Origin: Actinoplanes auranticolor
GTDB taxonomy: Bacteria; Actinomycetota; Actinomycetes; Mycobacteriales; Micromonosporaceae
Assembly: GCF_018332655.1 (NCBI RefSeq)
Contig: NZ_BOQL01000038.1
Location: forward strand, 62,001 to 126,000
Length of the DNA: 64,000 nucleotides
Direction of reading: 5' to 3'
Positions 41,924-49,851 of this stretch are shown piece by piece (position 1 is the stretch's first letter; each line of letters starts with the position of its first letter). Both the position numbers and the translations under genes were made by a program. The notes beneath the pieces were generated by a model. It was not told the origin of the DNA and made no database searches. It saw only the letters and a list, made by a program, of their open reading frames with translations.

Positions 41924-42493
41924 TCACGCCGGCGCGATCAACCCGATGTAGTCACTGCCGTAGAACGGCCCACGGGACAGAGATCCGTCAGCACGCGGAA
42001 CCTCGAGCCGATCCCCGTCCCGCAACAGCATCACCGAGGCGACGTCCGCACGGGAGGTCAGCGTGCAGACGATCTGGGCGTAGGCGAGGGTCTCGTCGGT
42101 TCGCGCACTGCCCTCGTCGGCTTCGGTGATCTCGGCCTCGGCCCTGGCGTCATCGCCTACGCGCACTTCGACCGACAGACCGGCCAGAGCAGTCGTCATG
42201 TCCCGCTCACGCTCGGCCTGGGTCGGACCCGCCAGCAGGTGATCGATCTGTTGCTGAGGAGTCGGTGGGGCGGCGAGACGGCGCACGGTCTGCACCAGGC
42301 GATCATCTCGGACCATGCACAGCACCTCGGCGACGTCACCGGTCGGGCCCTCGGGCGCGGCGTTGGTTTGAGGCTCGGTCAACGGCCGGCGCGGCAGGTC
42401 CACCGCGTGCGGTTCGGACTGTGTGGAGACCCCGCACGAGCTCAGCAGTGCCGTGGCGAGCAGCGCGACGGCGAGTCGCCGCGATCGGATCAC
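41924..42493 (-). CDS. GerMN-domain lipoprotein
   Basis: 189 residues. Signal peptide RLAVALLATALLSSCGVST with lipobox. The mature domain has AEVLCMVRDDRLVQTVRRLA, TPQQQIDHLLAGPTQAERER, ALAGLSVEVRVGDDARAEAE and ETLAYAQIVCTLTSRADVAS, the GerMN (sporulation/spore germination) pattern, here in short form. GTG start overlaps the histidine-kinase stop (GTGA). In actinobacteria a GerMN lipoprotein (LpqB) modulates the MtrB kinase; a similar role is inferred here. Confidence 0.85.
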   Translation of the reverse strand: MIRSRRLAVALLATALLSSCGVSTQSEPHAVDLPRRPLTEPQTNAAPEGPTGDVAEVLCMVRDDRLVQTVRRLAAPPTPQQQIDHLLAGPTQAERERDMTTALAGLSVEVRVGDDARAEAEITEADEGSARTDETLAYAQIVCTLTSRADVASVMLLRDGDRLEVPRADGSLSRGPFYGSDYIGLIAPA

Positions 42494-43848
42494 GGCAGGC
42501 ACCCCGCGAGCTCGATCCGGAAGCGGGCGCCGCCACCGGGACGGTTCCGCACGTCGACCGAACCCTGGTGCGCGGCGGCGTGCTGGGCCACGATCGAGAG
42601 CCCCAGGCCGGTGCCGTCGGTCCCGCCCCGGGCGTTCGCCGCCCGGCCACGCACGAATCTGTCGAAGATCACGTCTCGGTCCTCCTCGGTGATTCCCGGC
42701 CCGGAGTCGTCCACCTCGAGGAAGGCGCGCTGGCCCTCGACCCGGCCGATGCGTACGGCCTCGACACCGCCGCCGTAGCGCGTCGCGTTGTCGATCAGGT
42801 TGCCCAGCGCCTGCTCGACGCGCCGGCTGTCCACCTGCCAGACCACCGGGAGGTCTCCTTCGACCCGCAACACATCCGCGGTCAGGCCCCGCGTCCGGCA
42901 CACTCTCGTGACCAGCGCCGGGATGTCGGTCGGTGCACGGTTGGCCGGCCGGTCCGCGCGGGCCAGTTCGAGCAGGTCCTCCACCAGAGCCTGGAAGCGG
43001 GCCACCTCATCAGTGATCAACCCGAAGGCGGTAGCCGCCTTCGGATCGAGACCGTCACGGCGACGGTCCACCACGCTGATCGCCGCTGACAGCGTCTGCA
43101 GCGGTGACCGCAGTTCGTGGCTGACATCGGCGGCGAACCGCCGGTCACGTTCCATCCTGCGGGTGAGCTGGTCGGCCATGTGGTTGAAGGACTCCGACAG
43201 CTGGGCCAGGTCGGGCTCGGTCTCCGGGTCGAGCCGGGCGTCCAGGTCGCCGTCGGCGATCGTGCGGGCGGCGTCGGCCACCGCGGTCAGCGGGTGCAGC
43301 GCGTGCCGGGTGACGTACCACCCCACCGCCGCCCCGCCGCCGGCGACCATGATCGCCACCGCGGTGAGGACCAGGGCAAGCAGCTGCAGCGTCCGGTCCA
43401 GCTCGCGCAACGACACCACTTCGTAGAACACCGCCGAGGACGACAGGGGCACCGCGACGACCAGAGCCGGCTCGCCGGCCCGGCTGACCCGCTGGGCTCC
43501 TGCCTCACCGCCGCGCGCCATGGCCTGCAACGCCGGGGACACCGCGACGGTGGCATCGGGATCGGCGGTGCGGGAGAACCATCGGCCGTCGCGCTGCAGC
43601 AGCACGTAACGGTCGGCGCCGGTGTCGAGCGAGCGCAGCACCTCCAGCACGTCCGGGTCGCTTGCCTGCAGGCCCGCGTCGACCACGGCGGCGTCGAAGT
43701 ACGCCGTCCTGACCGACGTACGCTCACGCTCGCTGAACAACGTCCGGCGGGTCAGCTCGTACGACACGAGCGTGACGCATGCGGACAGCAGCAGAGCGCC
43801 GATCGCGAACGCCGCACTGACCCGGGTCCGCAGGCCGAGCCGGCGCAT
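42490..43848 (-). CDS. Sensor histidine kinase (orphan)
   Basis: 452 residues. Membrane helix 1 (about 12-32), extracellular sensor (33-153), helix 2 (154-176), HAMP (177-232), dimerisation domain with phosphorylated His244 (FAADVSHELRSPLQTLS), and ATPase domain with N box NLIDNATRYGG, G1 DDSGPGI and G2 GTGLGLSI. An acidic DPDVLEVLRSLDTGADRY segment lies in the sensor. No response-regulator gene is adjacent; an OmpR-type regulator lies 2.9 kb away at 46746. Cotranslated with the GerMN lipoprotein. ATG 43848 chosen; upstream sequence in frame is low-complexity. Confidence 0.9.
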   Translation of the reverse strand: MRRLGLRTRVSAAFAIGALLLSACVTLVSYELTRRTLFSERERTSVRTAYFDAAVVDAGLQASDPDVLEVLRSLDTGADRYVLLQRDGRWFSRTADPDATVAVSPALQAMARGGEAGAQRVSRAGEPALVVAVPLSSSAVFYEVVSLRELDRTLQLLALVLTAVAIMVAGGGAAVGWYVTRHALHPLTAVADAARTIADGDLDARLDPETEPDLAQLSESFNHMADQLTRRMERDRRFAADVSHELRSPLQTLSAAISVVDRRRDGLDPKAATAFGLITDEVARFQALVEDLLELARADRPANRAPTDIPALVTRVCRTRGLTADVLRVEGDLPVVWQVDSRRVEQALGNLIDNATRYGGGVEAVRIGRVEGQRAFLEVDDSGPGITEEDRDVIFDRFVRGRAANARGGTDGTGLGLSIVAQHAAAHQGSVDVRNRPGGGARFRIELAGCLP

Positions 43849-44004
43849 CAGGGCATCACCAGGTCGCCGTGGCCGACCACCACGGGCCCGGCGCCGGTCG
43901 CGGGCGAGGCCCGAACATGCGCCCTGAGTCGCCTGATCCCCATAACCGCATGATGCCGTGAGAGGCGGGCCGGCGGCACGCCGGTGGCTTGTCCCGGCGG
44001 CATT

Positions 44005-44019
44005 GTCATGCAACTGTCA
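44005..44019 (+). promoter_or_regulatory. GTCA-N7-GTCA direct-repeat site
   Basis: GTCATGCAACTGTCA, exact and the closest copy to the group consensus. It is 180 bp upstream of the GlsB-like gene (usual orientation) and 157 bp upstream of the divergent histidine kinase. It sits in the 350-base gap 43849-44198, where a short CCGGCG/CGCCGG hairpin at 44025-44042 is the only other structure seen. Confidence 0.6.
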
Positions 44020-44198
44020 CAGGTCCGGCGGACTTTCGCCGGTTGCCTCGGCCAGGCTGATCGGGTGGATGTCGACCTGCTCGTGCCGGCAAGGACGGTG
44101 TGCGCTCCCGCGCCGCCGCTCCCCTGCCGGTCCGGTGTGACCGGGATGCGATCGGCGCACCACGTTCCTGCACGAAGCCGCTCGGAGGGCAGCACGCG

Positions 44199-44498
44199 AT
44201 GACCATCACCAGTCTTCTCACCGCGTTGGCCATCGGCCTGATCATCGGCGTCGTTGGACACCGGATCGGGCGGACGAGCCGTCACCTGCCGCTCTGGCTG
44301 CCACCGGCGGTCGGGGTGGGCGCTGCCCTGCTGGGCACCATCGGAGCCCGGCTCGCCGGCATCGATTCGCTGCACGTCAGCCCGGTCGAGATCGGGCTGC
44401 AGATCGGGCTGGCCGCAGTCGCCGTCGCGGTCGTCGTCACCACCACCGATCGGCGACAGGGTTCCGGTCGCTACGACCGCGTGGCCGGGACACGATGA
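44199..44498 (+). CDS. GlsB/YeaQ-like small membrane protein
   Basis: 99 residues with three hydrophobic helices: SLLTALAIGLIIGVVGHRIG, LWLPPAVGVGAALLGTIGAR and IGLQIGLAAVAVAVVVTTTD. Paralogue of the protein at 15083: same length class, ends with TDRR, and shares the Gly-Ala-rich first helix. GGAGGGCAGCACGCG precedes the ATG. Overlaps the next gene (zinc-ribbon STAS) in ATGA. Direct-repeat site upstream suggests stress regulation. Confidence 0.7.
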   Translation: MTITSLLTALAIGLIIGVVGHRIGRTSRHLPLWLPPAVGVGAALLGTIGARLAGIDSLHVSPVEIGLQIGLAAVAVAVVVTTTDRRQGSGRYDRVAGTR

Positions 44499-45082
44499 CG
44501 GCCGTGCCGCGGACCAGCCGGACCGCTGTGCTGATCTGTGACCAGTGCGGCTCGGAGGAGACCACCCCGGAGATGACCCGGGACAACGACGTGGTCTGGC
44601 CTCTGATCGCCAGTCACGGCTGGACCGGCTCGCCGTTCGCCACCGGCGCCCACCGTTGTCCCCGGTGCAGCATCACCGTGGCCCGGCCGGCGGACACGGT
44701 GCGCGATGCGCCGGCGCCGGCGCACGGCGCGTCGTACGACATCCGTGAGCACGACGACGCCGTGGTCATCACCCCGCTGACCGATGTCGACGCCGGCCTG
44801 GCCGAGGTGTTACGCGACGGATTGATGGCGGCTGCGGGCCGCTACGCCCACGTGGTGGTGGACCTGCGGGCGGTCCACTTCATCGACTCGAGTGGCCTGG
44901 GCCTGCTGGTACGGGCGCGCCAGGAGGCTCGCAGCCACGGCGGTACGGTCTCGTTGGCGGCGCCGTCCCGTTTCGTGTTGACGGTGCTGCACACCATGCG
45001 GCTGGATGTGGCCTTCCCGCACTTTCCCGACCAGGAGACCGCGCTGCGTCACATCAGAACGGCAGGCGCTCAAGCCCCATGA
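44495..45082 (+). CDS. STAS-domain protein with N-terminal zinc-ribbon motif
   Basis: 195 residues. Residues 15-60 contain ICDQCGSEETT and HRCPRCSITV, two CxxC pairs about 36 residues apart that could bind zinc. The STAS domain (about 85-185) has VVVDLRAVHFIDSSGLGLLV, with the canonical D-S-S-G; of the seven STAS domains in this window it is the only one with the phosphorylatable Ser. The fusion is unusual. Coupled by ATGA to the GlsB-like gene; ends overlapping the K+ channel gene tail to tail by 13 bp. Confidence 0.82.
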   Translation: MTAVPRTSRTAVLICDQCGSEETTPEMTRDNDVVWPLIASHGWTGSPFATGAHRCPRCSITVARPADTVRDAPAPAHGASYDIREHDDAVVITPLTDVDAGLAEVLRDGLMAAAGRYAHVVVDLRAVHFIDSSGLGLLVRARQEARSHGGTVSLAAPSRFVLTVLHTMRLDVAFPHFPDQETALRHIRTAGAQAP

Positions 45083-45876
45083 GGCGGACGGGTATCGTTA
45101 CTCTCGGTGATCTTAAGCCCGCCCGGAGTCATGGTGCTGACCTCTGACCGGAGTCCCGCCACCTCAGCCCGTAGGGCCCGGATCTCGCCCAGCAGCGCGG
45201 CGGTGTCCGCCGTACCAGCTTCGTCGCGCTGCCGGTCCTCCACGGAGATCCGGTCGACGATCCAACTGGCCAGCGAACCCGTCACGAAGCCGATCAGGCC
45301 GATGCCGCCGATCATCATGGCAAGCGCGACCAGACGCCCTTCCACGGTCACCGGGGAATAGTCGCCGTAACCGACCGTGGTGACGGTGACGACCGCCCAC
45401 CACAGGGCCTCCGGATAGGTGGCGATCGTGCCGTCCGGTACGCCCCGTTCCGCGTCGAGGACTGCCAGGGCCGCCACGACGACCAGCAGGACAGTCGTCG
45501 CCGCGACGTACACAGCCAGCCGGCCCCGGGTGAGCATCTCGGTACGGCGATTCAAGATCTTGATCGCGACGACGAGCCGGAGCGCCCGCAGCGGCCGCAG
45601 GATCGGCAGCAGCAACACCGCCAGATCGAACCAGTGCGTGCGGGCGAACCGGCGCCGGTCCCGGGCGAGCGCCAGGCGCACCACGTACTCGACGCCCAGC
45701 AGTGCCCAGATGACGATGTTGGCCGTCGCGCAGACCCGCCGCCAGTCCGCGTCGAGGCCCGGCTCCAGGATCGGCGCCGCATAGACCACCAGGAACAGCA
45801 CTGACAGGATGGTCAGCGGCAGCGCGGTCCGGTGCTCCCACCCGTTCAGCCGTTCCTCATCTGGTACACCCACCAC
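45070..45876 (-). CDS. Voltage-gated-like potassium channel
   Basis: 268 residues, six membrane helices. The pore segment ALWWAVVTVTTVGYGDYSPV carries the K+ selectivity filter TVGYGD; a helix with repeated Arg (LRPLRALRLVVAIKILNRRT, about 94-113) is the S4-like segment. The C-terminus (about 220-268) forms a coiled coil (LLGEIRALRAEVAGLRSEVS). Role: K+ conductance across the plasma membrane. The window also holds a broken channel remnant at 33655-34030. GTG start. Confidence 0.88.
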   Translation of the reverse strand: MVGVPDEERLNGWEHRTALPLTILSVLFLVVYAAPILEPGLDADWRRVCATANIVIWALLGVEYVVRLALARDRRRFARTHWFDLAVLLLPILRPLRALRLVVAIKILNRRTEMLTRGRLAVYVAATTVLLVVVAALAVLDAERGVPDGTIATYPEALWWAVVTVTTVGYGDYSPVTVEGRLVALAMMIGGIGLIGFVTGSLASWIVDRISVEDRQRDEAGTADTAALLGEIRALRAEVAGLRSEVSTMTPGGLKITESNDTRPPHGA

Positions 45877-45952
45877 GTCTTGCCACTGCCTTCCGTCACC
45901 GGGTCGCCCGATCGCCAGGGCGTTGTGCCCACCGTCGGACCGTAACGGCTGA

Positions 45953-46261
45953 TCAGTCCTGGGAGCGGTACACGTCGACGGTCAGCATGTTGCACACGTC
46001 AAAGACGCCGGACGTGGCCCAGGCACGACGCCCGGCCGCGTCGCGCGTTGCCGGGGTGTCGGCGTAACCCTCGAGGATCACGACACCGTTCTGCACCGTC
46101 ACGACCATCCGGCCACCGCTGACCTCCGGATCCTGGTTCACCTCGTCGGCGACCCGCCGGCTCAGGAATTCCTCGGCGTCGAGCACCTCGTCGGCGACCC
46201 AGTCGTCAGACCCGTGTCCCCGGGAGCGCCAGCCGTCGTTGTCCGGCCACAGCGGCACCAT
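45953..46261 (-). CDS. BON-domain protein (4 of 4)
   Basis: 102 residues. BON domain at about 25-95 (AEEFLSRRVADEVNQDPEVS, MVVTVQNGVVILEGYADTPA, TSGVFDVCNMLTVDVYRS). The VFDVCNM motif matches the other three BON proteins. Starts two bases after the STAS gene (46264-46599) stop, so both are probably one operon driven from the direct-repeat site at 46670. No signal peptide. Confidence 0.82.
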   Translation of the reverse strand: MVPLWPDNDGWRSRGHGSDDWVADEVLDAEEFLSRRVADEVNQDPEVSGGRMVVTVQNGVVILEGYADTPATRDAAGRRAWATSGVFDVCNMLTVDVYRSQD

Positions 46262-46263
46262 GC

Positions 46264-46599
46264 TCAGCGCCTCACCGTCGGGACGGCCGGCGCACCGGCA
46301 TCGTCATCCTGGATGTCCAGAACCCGGTCCACCCGGGCCAGGCTCAGCATCCGCCGGACCCGTGGCGACGCGCCACTTACCACCAACCGCCCGTCCGCGC
46401 ACACCATCGACCGGTGCGTCTGCAGCAGCATGACGACGGCGGAGGCGTCGATGCCGGGGCTGTCGTGCAGGTCGATCACGAGCAGAGCGGGTTCCAGGCC
46501 CACGGCGGCGGCGATCGTGTCGCCCCACCGCTGGACCGCGGCGCCCTCCAGCGCCTCGGTGACCACCACGGTGGTCTCGGGAATGGTGTGCTCCGGCAT
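46264..46599 (-). CDS. STAS-domain protein lacking the phosphoacceptor serine
   Basis: 111 residues, one STAS domain: TVVVTEALEGAAVQRWGDTI, PALLVIDLHDSPGIDASAVV and LVVSGASPRVRRMLSLARVD. The acceptor segment is D-A-S-A: the normal first Ser is Ala. AGGAGG precedes the ATG by five bases. Operon with the BON gene at 45953. Divergent from the OmpR-type response regulator; an exact direct-repeat site lies between, 71 bp upstream of this gene. Confidence 0.83.
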   Translation of the reverse strand: MPEHTIPETTVVVTEALEGAAVQRWGDTIAAAVGLEPALLVIDLHDSPGIDASAVVMLLQTHRSMVCADGRLVVSGASPRVRRMLSLARVDRVLDIQDDDAGAPAVPTVRR

Positions 46600-46669
46600 C
46601 CGGACCTCCTCAGGTGACCACGTCGTAGCCAGGCTGGCGAAACGATGTGGCGGCGACCCGGCATCCCTA

Positions 46670-46684
46670 TGACGGTTGCGTGAC
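46670..46684 (-). promoter_or_regulatory. GTCA-N7-GTCA direct-repeat site beside the response regulator gene
   Basis: Plus strand TGACGGTTGCGTGAC, exact with the preferred core. 71 bp upstream of the STAS-BON operon (usual orientation) and 62 bp upstream of the divergent response regulator, consistent with autoregulation. Confidence 0.65.
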
Positions 46685-46745
46685 AGTGCGCCACGGTGCG
46701 GGCTTTGCGGTCGCCGGGAGGCCCGACCGGGGGGATGATGCGACG

Positions 46746-47423
46746 ATGTCCGCTGTACTGGTGATCGAAGATGACGATCGGATCCGGCTCTCACTCGTGA
46801 TGGCGCTGGAGGACGAGGGCTATACCGTGTCGGGCGCGGCCAACGCCGAGGAGGGTCTCGCCGCTCAGCGCAGCCGGCCCGCCGACACCATTCTGGTGGA
46901 CCTGATGCTGCCCGGCATCGACGGCTTCGAGTGCATCCGGCAGATCCGCCGCACCGACGACGCGCCGATCGTGGTGATCAGTGCCCGCGACGACACCCAT
47001 GACATCGTGGCCGCGCTGGAGGCCGGTGCCGACGATTACCTGGTCAAACCGGTGGCGGTCAAGGAACTGACCGCGCGCCTGCGAGCGCTGCGGCGCCGAG
47101 CCCGCGCCATCGGCCCCGAAACGGTGCAGGTCCTGCGCTTCGGCGACCTCGAGGTGGAGCCGGAGGCCGGCGAGGTCCGGCTGCACGGCACGCCGGTGCA
47201 GGTCACCCGTACGGAGTTCCAGCTGCTCTGCGAGCTCGCCGAGCACGCCGGCAAGGTCCTGTCACGCCAGCAGCTGTTGCAGCGGGTGTGGCAGTACGAC
47301 GGCGGCGACGAGCGCCTGGTCGACGTCCACGTCGGCAGGCTCCGGCAGAAGATCGAAGACGATCCGTCGGCGCCCAAGCACCTGGTGACCATCCGCGGGC
47401 TGGGTTACAAACTGCATCGCTGA
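46746..47423 (+). CDS. OmpR/PhoB-family response regulator
   Basis: 225 residues. Receiver domain 1-115 with acidic D9-D11 (IEDDD), phosphoacceptor D52 (ILVDLMLPGIDG) and K101 (DDYLVKPV). C-terminal winged-helix domain (about 130-225: VTRTEFQLLCELAEHAGKVL, LVDVHVGRLRQKIED, HLVTIRGLGYKLHR). OmpR/PhoB regulators usually bind tandem half-sites spaced 11 bp apart. No histidine kinase is adjacent; the orphan kinase at 42490-43848 is a candidate partner. Its own promoter region carries the GTCA-N7-GTCA repeat, which makes it a candidate regulator of that site. Confidence 0.92.
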   Translation: MSAVLVIEDDDRIRLSLVMALEDEGYTVSGAANAEEGLAAQRSRPADTILVDLMLPGIDGFECIRQIRRTDDAPIVVISARDDTHDIVAALEAGADDYLVKPVAVKELTARLRALRRRARAIGPETVQVLRFGDLEVEPEAGEVRLHGTPVQVTRTEFQLLCELAEHAGKVLSRQQLLQRVWQYDGGDERLVDVHVGRLRQKIEDDPSAPKHLVTIRGLGYKLHR

Positions 47424-47642
47424 CACATCGGCAGCGCCCGGCGGACGATGGTGCCGCCGGCTCCTGCCGCGCCACGCCCGAACGACCCGGGTTGATCTTG
47501 GCCCGGCAGCGCCCCGTGACCACTGCGACCCCGGCCCCCAGCGCCTCGCGAAATCCTCATCCCACCGATTCCGATCACCGGACGGCGGGTAGGCGTGCCT
47601 GACTCGAGCCACCTGGCAACGATGTCAACGGTAGGAGGAGCC

Positions 47643-48902
47643 ATGCGTCTCTCGCGGCGAATCGCAGCTGCGGCCTTGGCCATAACGACGCTGCTGCCCA
47701 TGTCGGCGTGCGGCGGCAACGAAGACAGTGCGGACGGCGACGCCGTCGAAGTGTTCACCTGGTGGGCCGACGGCGGCGAGAAGGCCGGCCTCGACGCGCT
47801 CGTCGGCGTGTTCGCCCAGCAGTGTCCCGACCAGACGTTCCAGAACGGCGCCGTGGCGGGCGGAGCCGGATCGAATGCCAAGCAGGTTCTCGCCTCACGG
47901 CTGCAGACCGGTGCGCCACCGGACACCTTCCAGGCCCACGCCGGCGCGGAGCTCGTGGACTACGTCAAAGCCGGGCAGGTGGAGAACCTGAGTGACGCCT
48001 ACGACCAGTGGGCGCTGCGCCAGGCGTTCCCCCTGGGCTTGATCGAGAACCTCACATACGAGGGCAGGATCTACTCGGTGCCGGCGAACATCCACCGCGC
48101 CAACGTGGTGTGGACCAACAAGAAGGTGCTGGCCGACGCCGGCGTGACCACGGCCCCGACGTCGATGGACGAGTTCTTCGCCGCGCTGGACAAGGTCAAG
48201 CGGTCGGGTATCGAGGCCCCGCTGGCCGTCGGCAAGGACTGGACGCAGCTGATGCTGCTGGAAGCGGTGCTGATCAGCGACCTGGGCCCGCACAAGTTCG
48301 CCGGACTGTGGAACGGCGCCACCGACTGGAAGGGCGCCGAGGTCACCAAGGCCACCAACGACTACAAGCGGCTGTTGACCTACGCCAATGACGACCGCGA
48401 CGCGCTGGACTGGACCGACGCCGAACGGCTGCTCATGAACGGCCGCGCCGCGTTCCAGCTCATGGGCGACTGGGAGGCCGCGGATCTCGACGCCAAGGGC
48501 TTCAAGGACTACGGCTACTTCACGTTCCCCGGCAACGGCGAGACGTTCCAATGGCTGGCCGACTCCTTCACCCTGCCCCGCAACGCGCCGAACCCCGACG
48601 GTGCCCGCTGCTGGCTGAAGACCGTCGGCAGCGCGGCCGGTCAGCAGGCCTTCAACACCCAGAAGGGCTCGATCCCGGCGCGGATCGACGCCGACCCGGC
48701 GAACTACCCGCCCTACCAGCAGTCGGCGATGGCCGACTGGAAGACCGCCACCCAGGTGCCGTCCTGCGCCCACGGCGCCGCCTGTTCCCAGGGGTTGCAG
48801 GGCGCGGCGAACTCCGCCATGGCCAAGTTCTCCACCGACCTCGACATCGCGTCGCTGCAGAACGCTCTAGCCCAGGCCACGTCGCAGTTCACGACCAGCT
48901 GA
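47643..48902 (+). CDS. Sugar ABC transporter substrate-binding lipoprotein
   Basis: 419 residues. Signal peptide AAAALAITTLLPMSACGG with lipobox; mature family-1 extracellular solute-binding fold: VEVFTWWADGGEKAGLDALV, YSVPANIHRANVVWTNKKVL, GRAAFQLMGDWEAADLDAKG. Family members bind mono- or oligosaccharides. GTAGGAGGAGCC precedes the ATG. Followed by two permease genes; no ATPase gene follows, so a shared multifunctional ATPase (MsiK type in actinobacteria) is expected. Confidence 0.92.
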   Translation: MRLSRRIAAAALAITTLLPMSACGGNEDSADGDAVEVFTWWADGGEKAGLDALVGVFAQQCPDQTFQNGAVAGGAGSNAKQVLASRLQTGAPPDTFQAHAGAELVDYVKAGQVENLSDAYDQWALRQAFPLGLIENLTYEGRIYSVPANIHRANVVWTNKKVLADAGVTTAPTSMDEFFAALDKVKRSGIEAPLAVGKDWTQLMLLEAVLISDLGPHKFAGLWNGATDWKGAEVTKATNDYKRLLTYANDDRDALDWTDAERLLMNGRAAFQLMGDWEAADLDAKGFKDYGYFTFPGNGETFQWLADSFTLPRNAPNPDGARCWLKTVGSAAGQQAFNTQKGSIPARIDADPANYPPYQQSAMADWKTATQVPSCAHGAACSQGLQGAANSAMAKFSTDLDIASLQNALAQATSQFTTS

Positions 48903-48954
48903 CCGGCACGAGGGGCGGGCCGGACGCGCCCGCCCCTCGCAGGGAGGGAATGCA

Positions 48955-49851
48955 ATGACAAAGAATCTGCGGCGCTGGGGCCCAGGCTTGCTGCTCCTGT
49001 CACCCTCGCTGATTCTCCTGGCGGTCTTCGTGTATGGGCTGATCGGCTGGACCGTCAAAGTGTCGCTGTCGGACCAGCACGACGCCCTGGGGTCGAAGGG
49101 CTTCGTCGGACTGGACAATTACGTCTACCTGTTCACCGAGGACATCAACGGCCGGTTCCTGCACTCGCTGAGGAACCTGGCCGTCTTCACGGTGGTGTTC
49201 ATGGTCGGCACCATGCTGACCGGGCTGCTGTGGGCGTTCCTCCTGGAACGGGGCGTCCGCGGGGAGGGAGTCTTCCGGACGGTCTACCTGTTCCCGATGG
49301 CCGTGAGCTTCGTGGCCTCCGGGGTCGTCTGGCGATGGCTGATGAATCCGAGCACCGGTGAGCGCGCCGGCGGTCTCAACGCCATCTTCCAGAGCCTGCA
49401 TCTGGACTTCCTGCAGAGCGAGTGGTGGACCAATCCGCAATGGGGCATGTCGGCCATGGCGATGCCGGCGATATGGCAGCTCTCCGGGTACGTCATGGCG
49501 TTGTTCCTGGCCGGCTTCCGGGGCATCCCGAACGAGCTGCGGGAGGCCGCCGCCGTCGACGGAGCCTCCACCTTCCAGCTCTACCGCCGCGTCCTCTTCC
49601 CGCAGCTGACCCCCGTCGCCCTGTCCGCGGTGATCATCATCGGGCACATGTCGATGAAGATGTTCGACCTGATCATGAGCGTTTCCGGGGCCCAGTGGCT
49701 CACCGAGGTTCCCGCGGTCTACGTCTGGCAAGCGCTGCTGACCAGCGACTACGCCAAGGCGGCAGCCATCAGCGTCATTCTGCTGCTGGTCGTGGCGGTG
49801 GTCGTGGTGCCGTACCTCGTCTACACCGACCGCCAGGAGAAGCGAGCATGA
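48955..49851 (+). CDS. Sugar ABC transporter permease (MalF/UgpA type)
   Basis: 298 residues, six membrane helices. EAA loop: ELREAAAVDGASTFQLYRRV at about 198, the ATPase contact. First permease of the pair. GGGAGGGAATGCA precedes the ATG, 52 bp after the binding-protein gene. The stop overlaps the second permease start in ATGA. Confidence 0.92.
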   Translation: MTKNLRRWGPGLLLLSPSLILLAVFVYGLIGWTVKVSLSDQHDALGSKGFVGLDNYVYLFTEDINGRFLHSLRNLAVFTVVFMVGTMLTGLLWAFLLERGVRGEGVFRTVYLFPMAVSFVASGVVWRWLMNPSTGERAGGLNAIFQSLHLDFLQSEWWTNPQWGMSAMAMPAIWQLSGYVMALFLAGFRGIPNELREAAAVDGASTFQLYRRVLFPQLTPVALSAVIIIGHMSMKMFDLIMSVSGAQWLTEVPAVYVWQALLTSDYAKAAAISVILLLVVAVVVVPYLVYTDRQEKRA

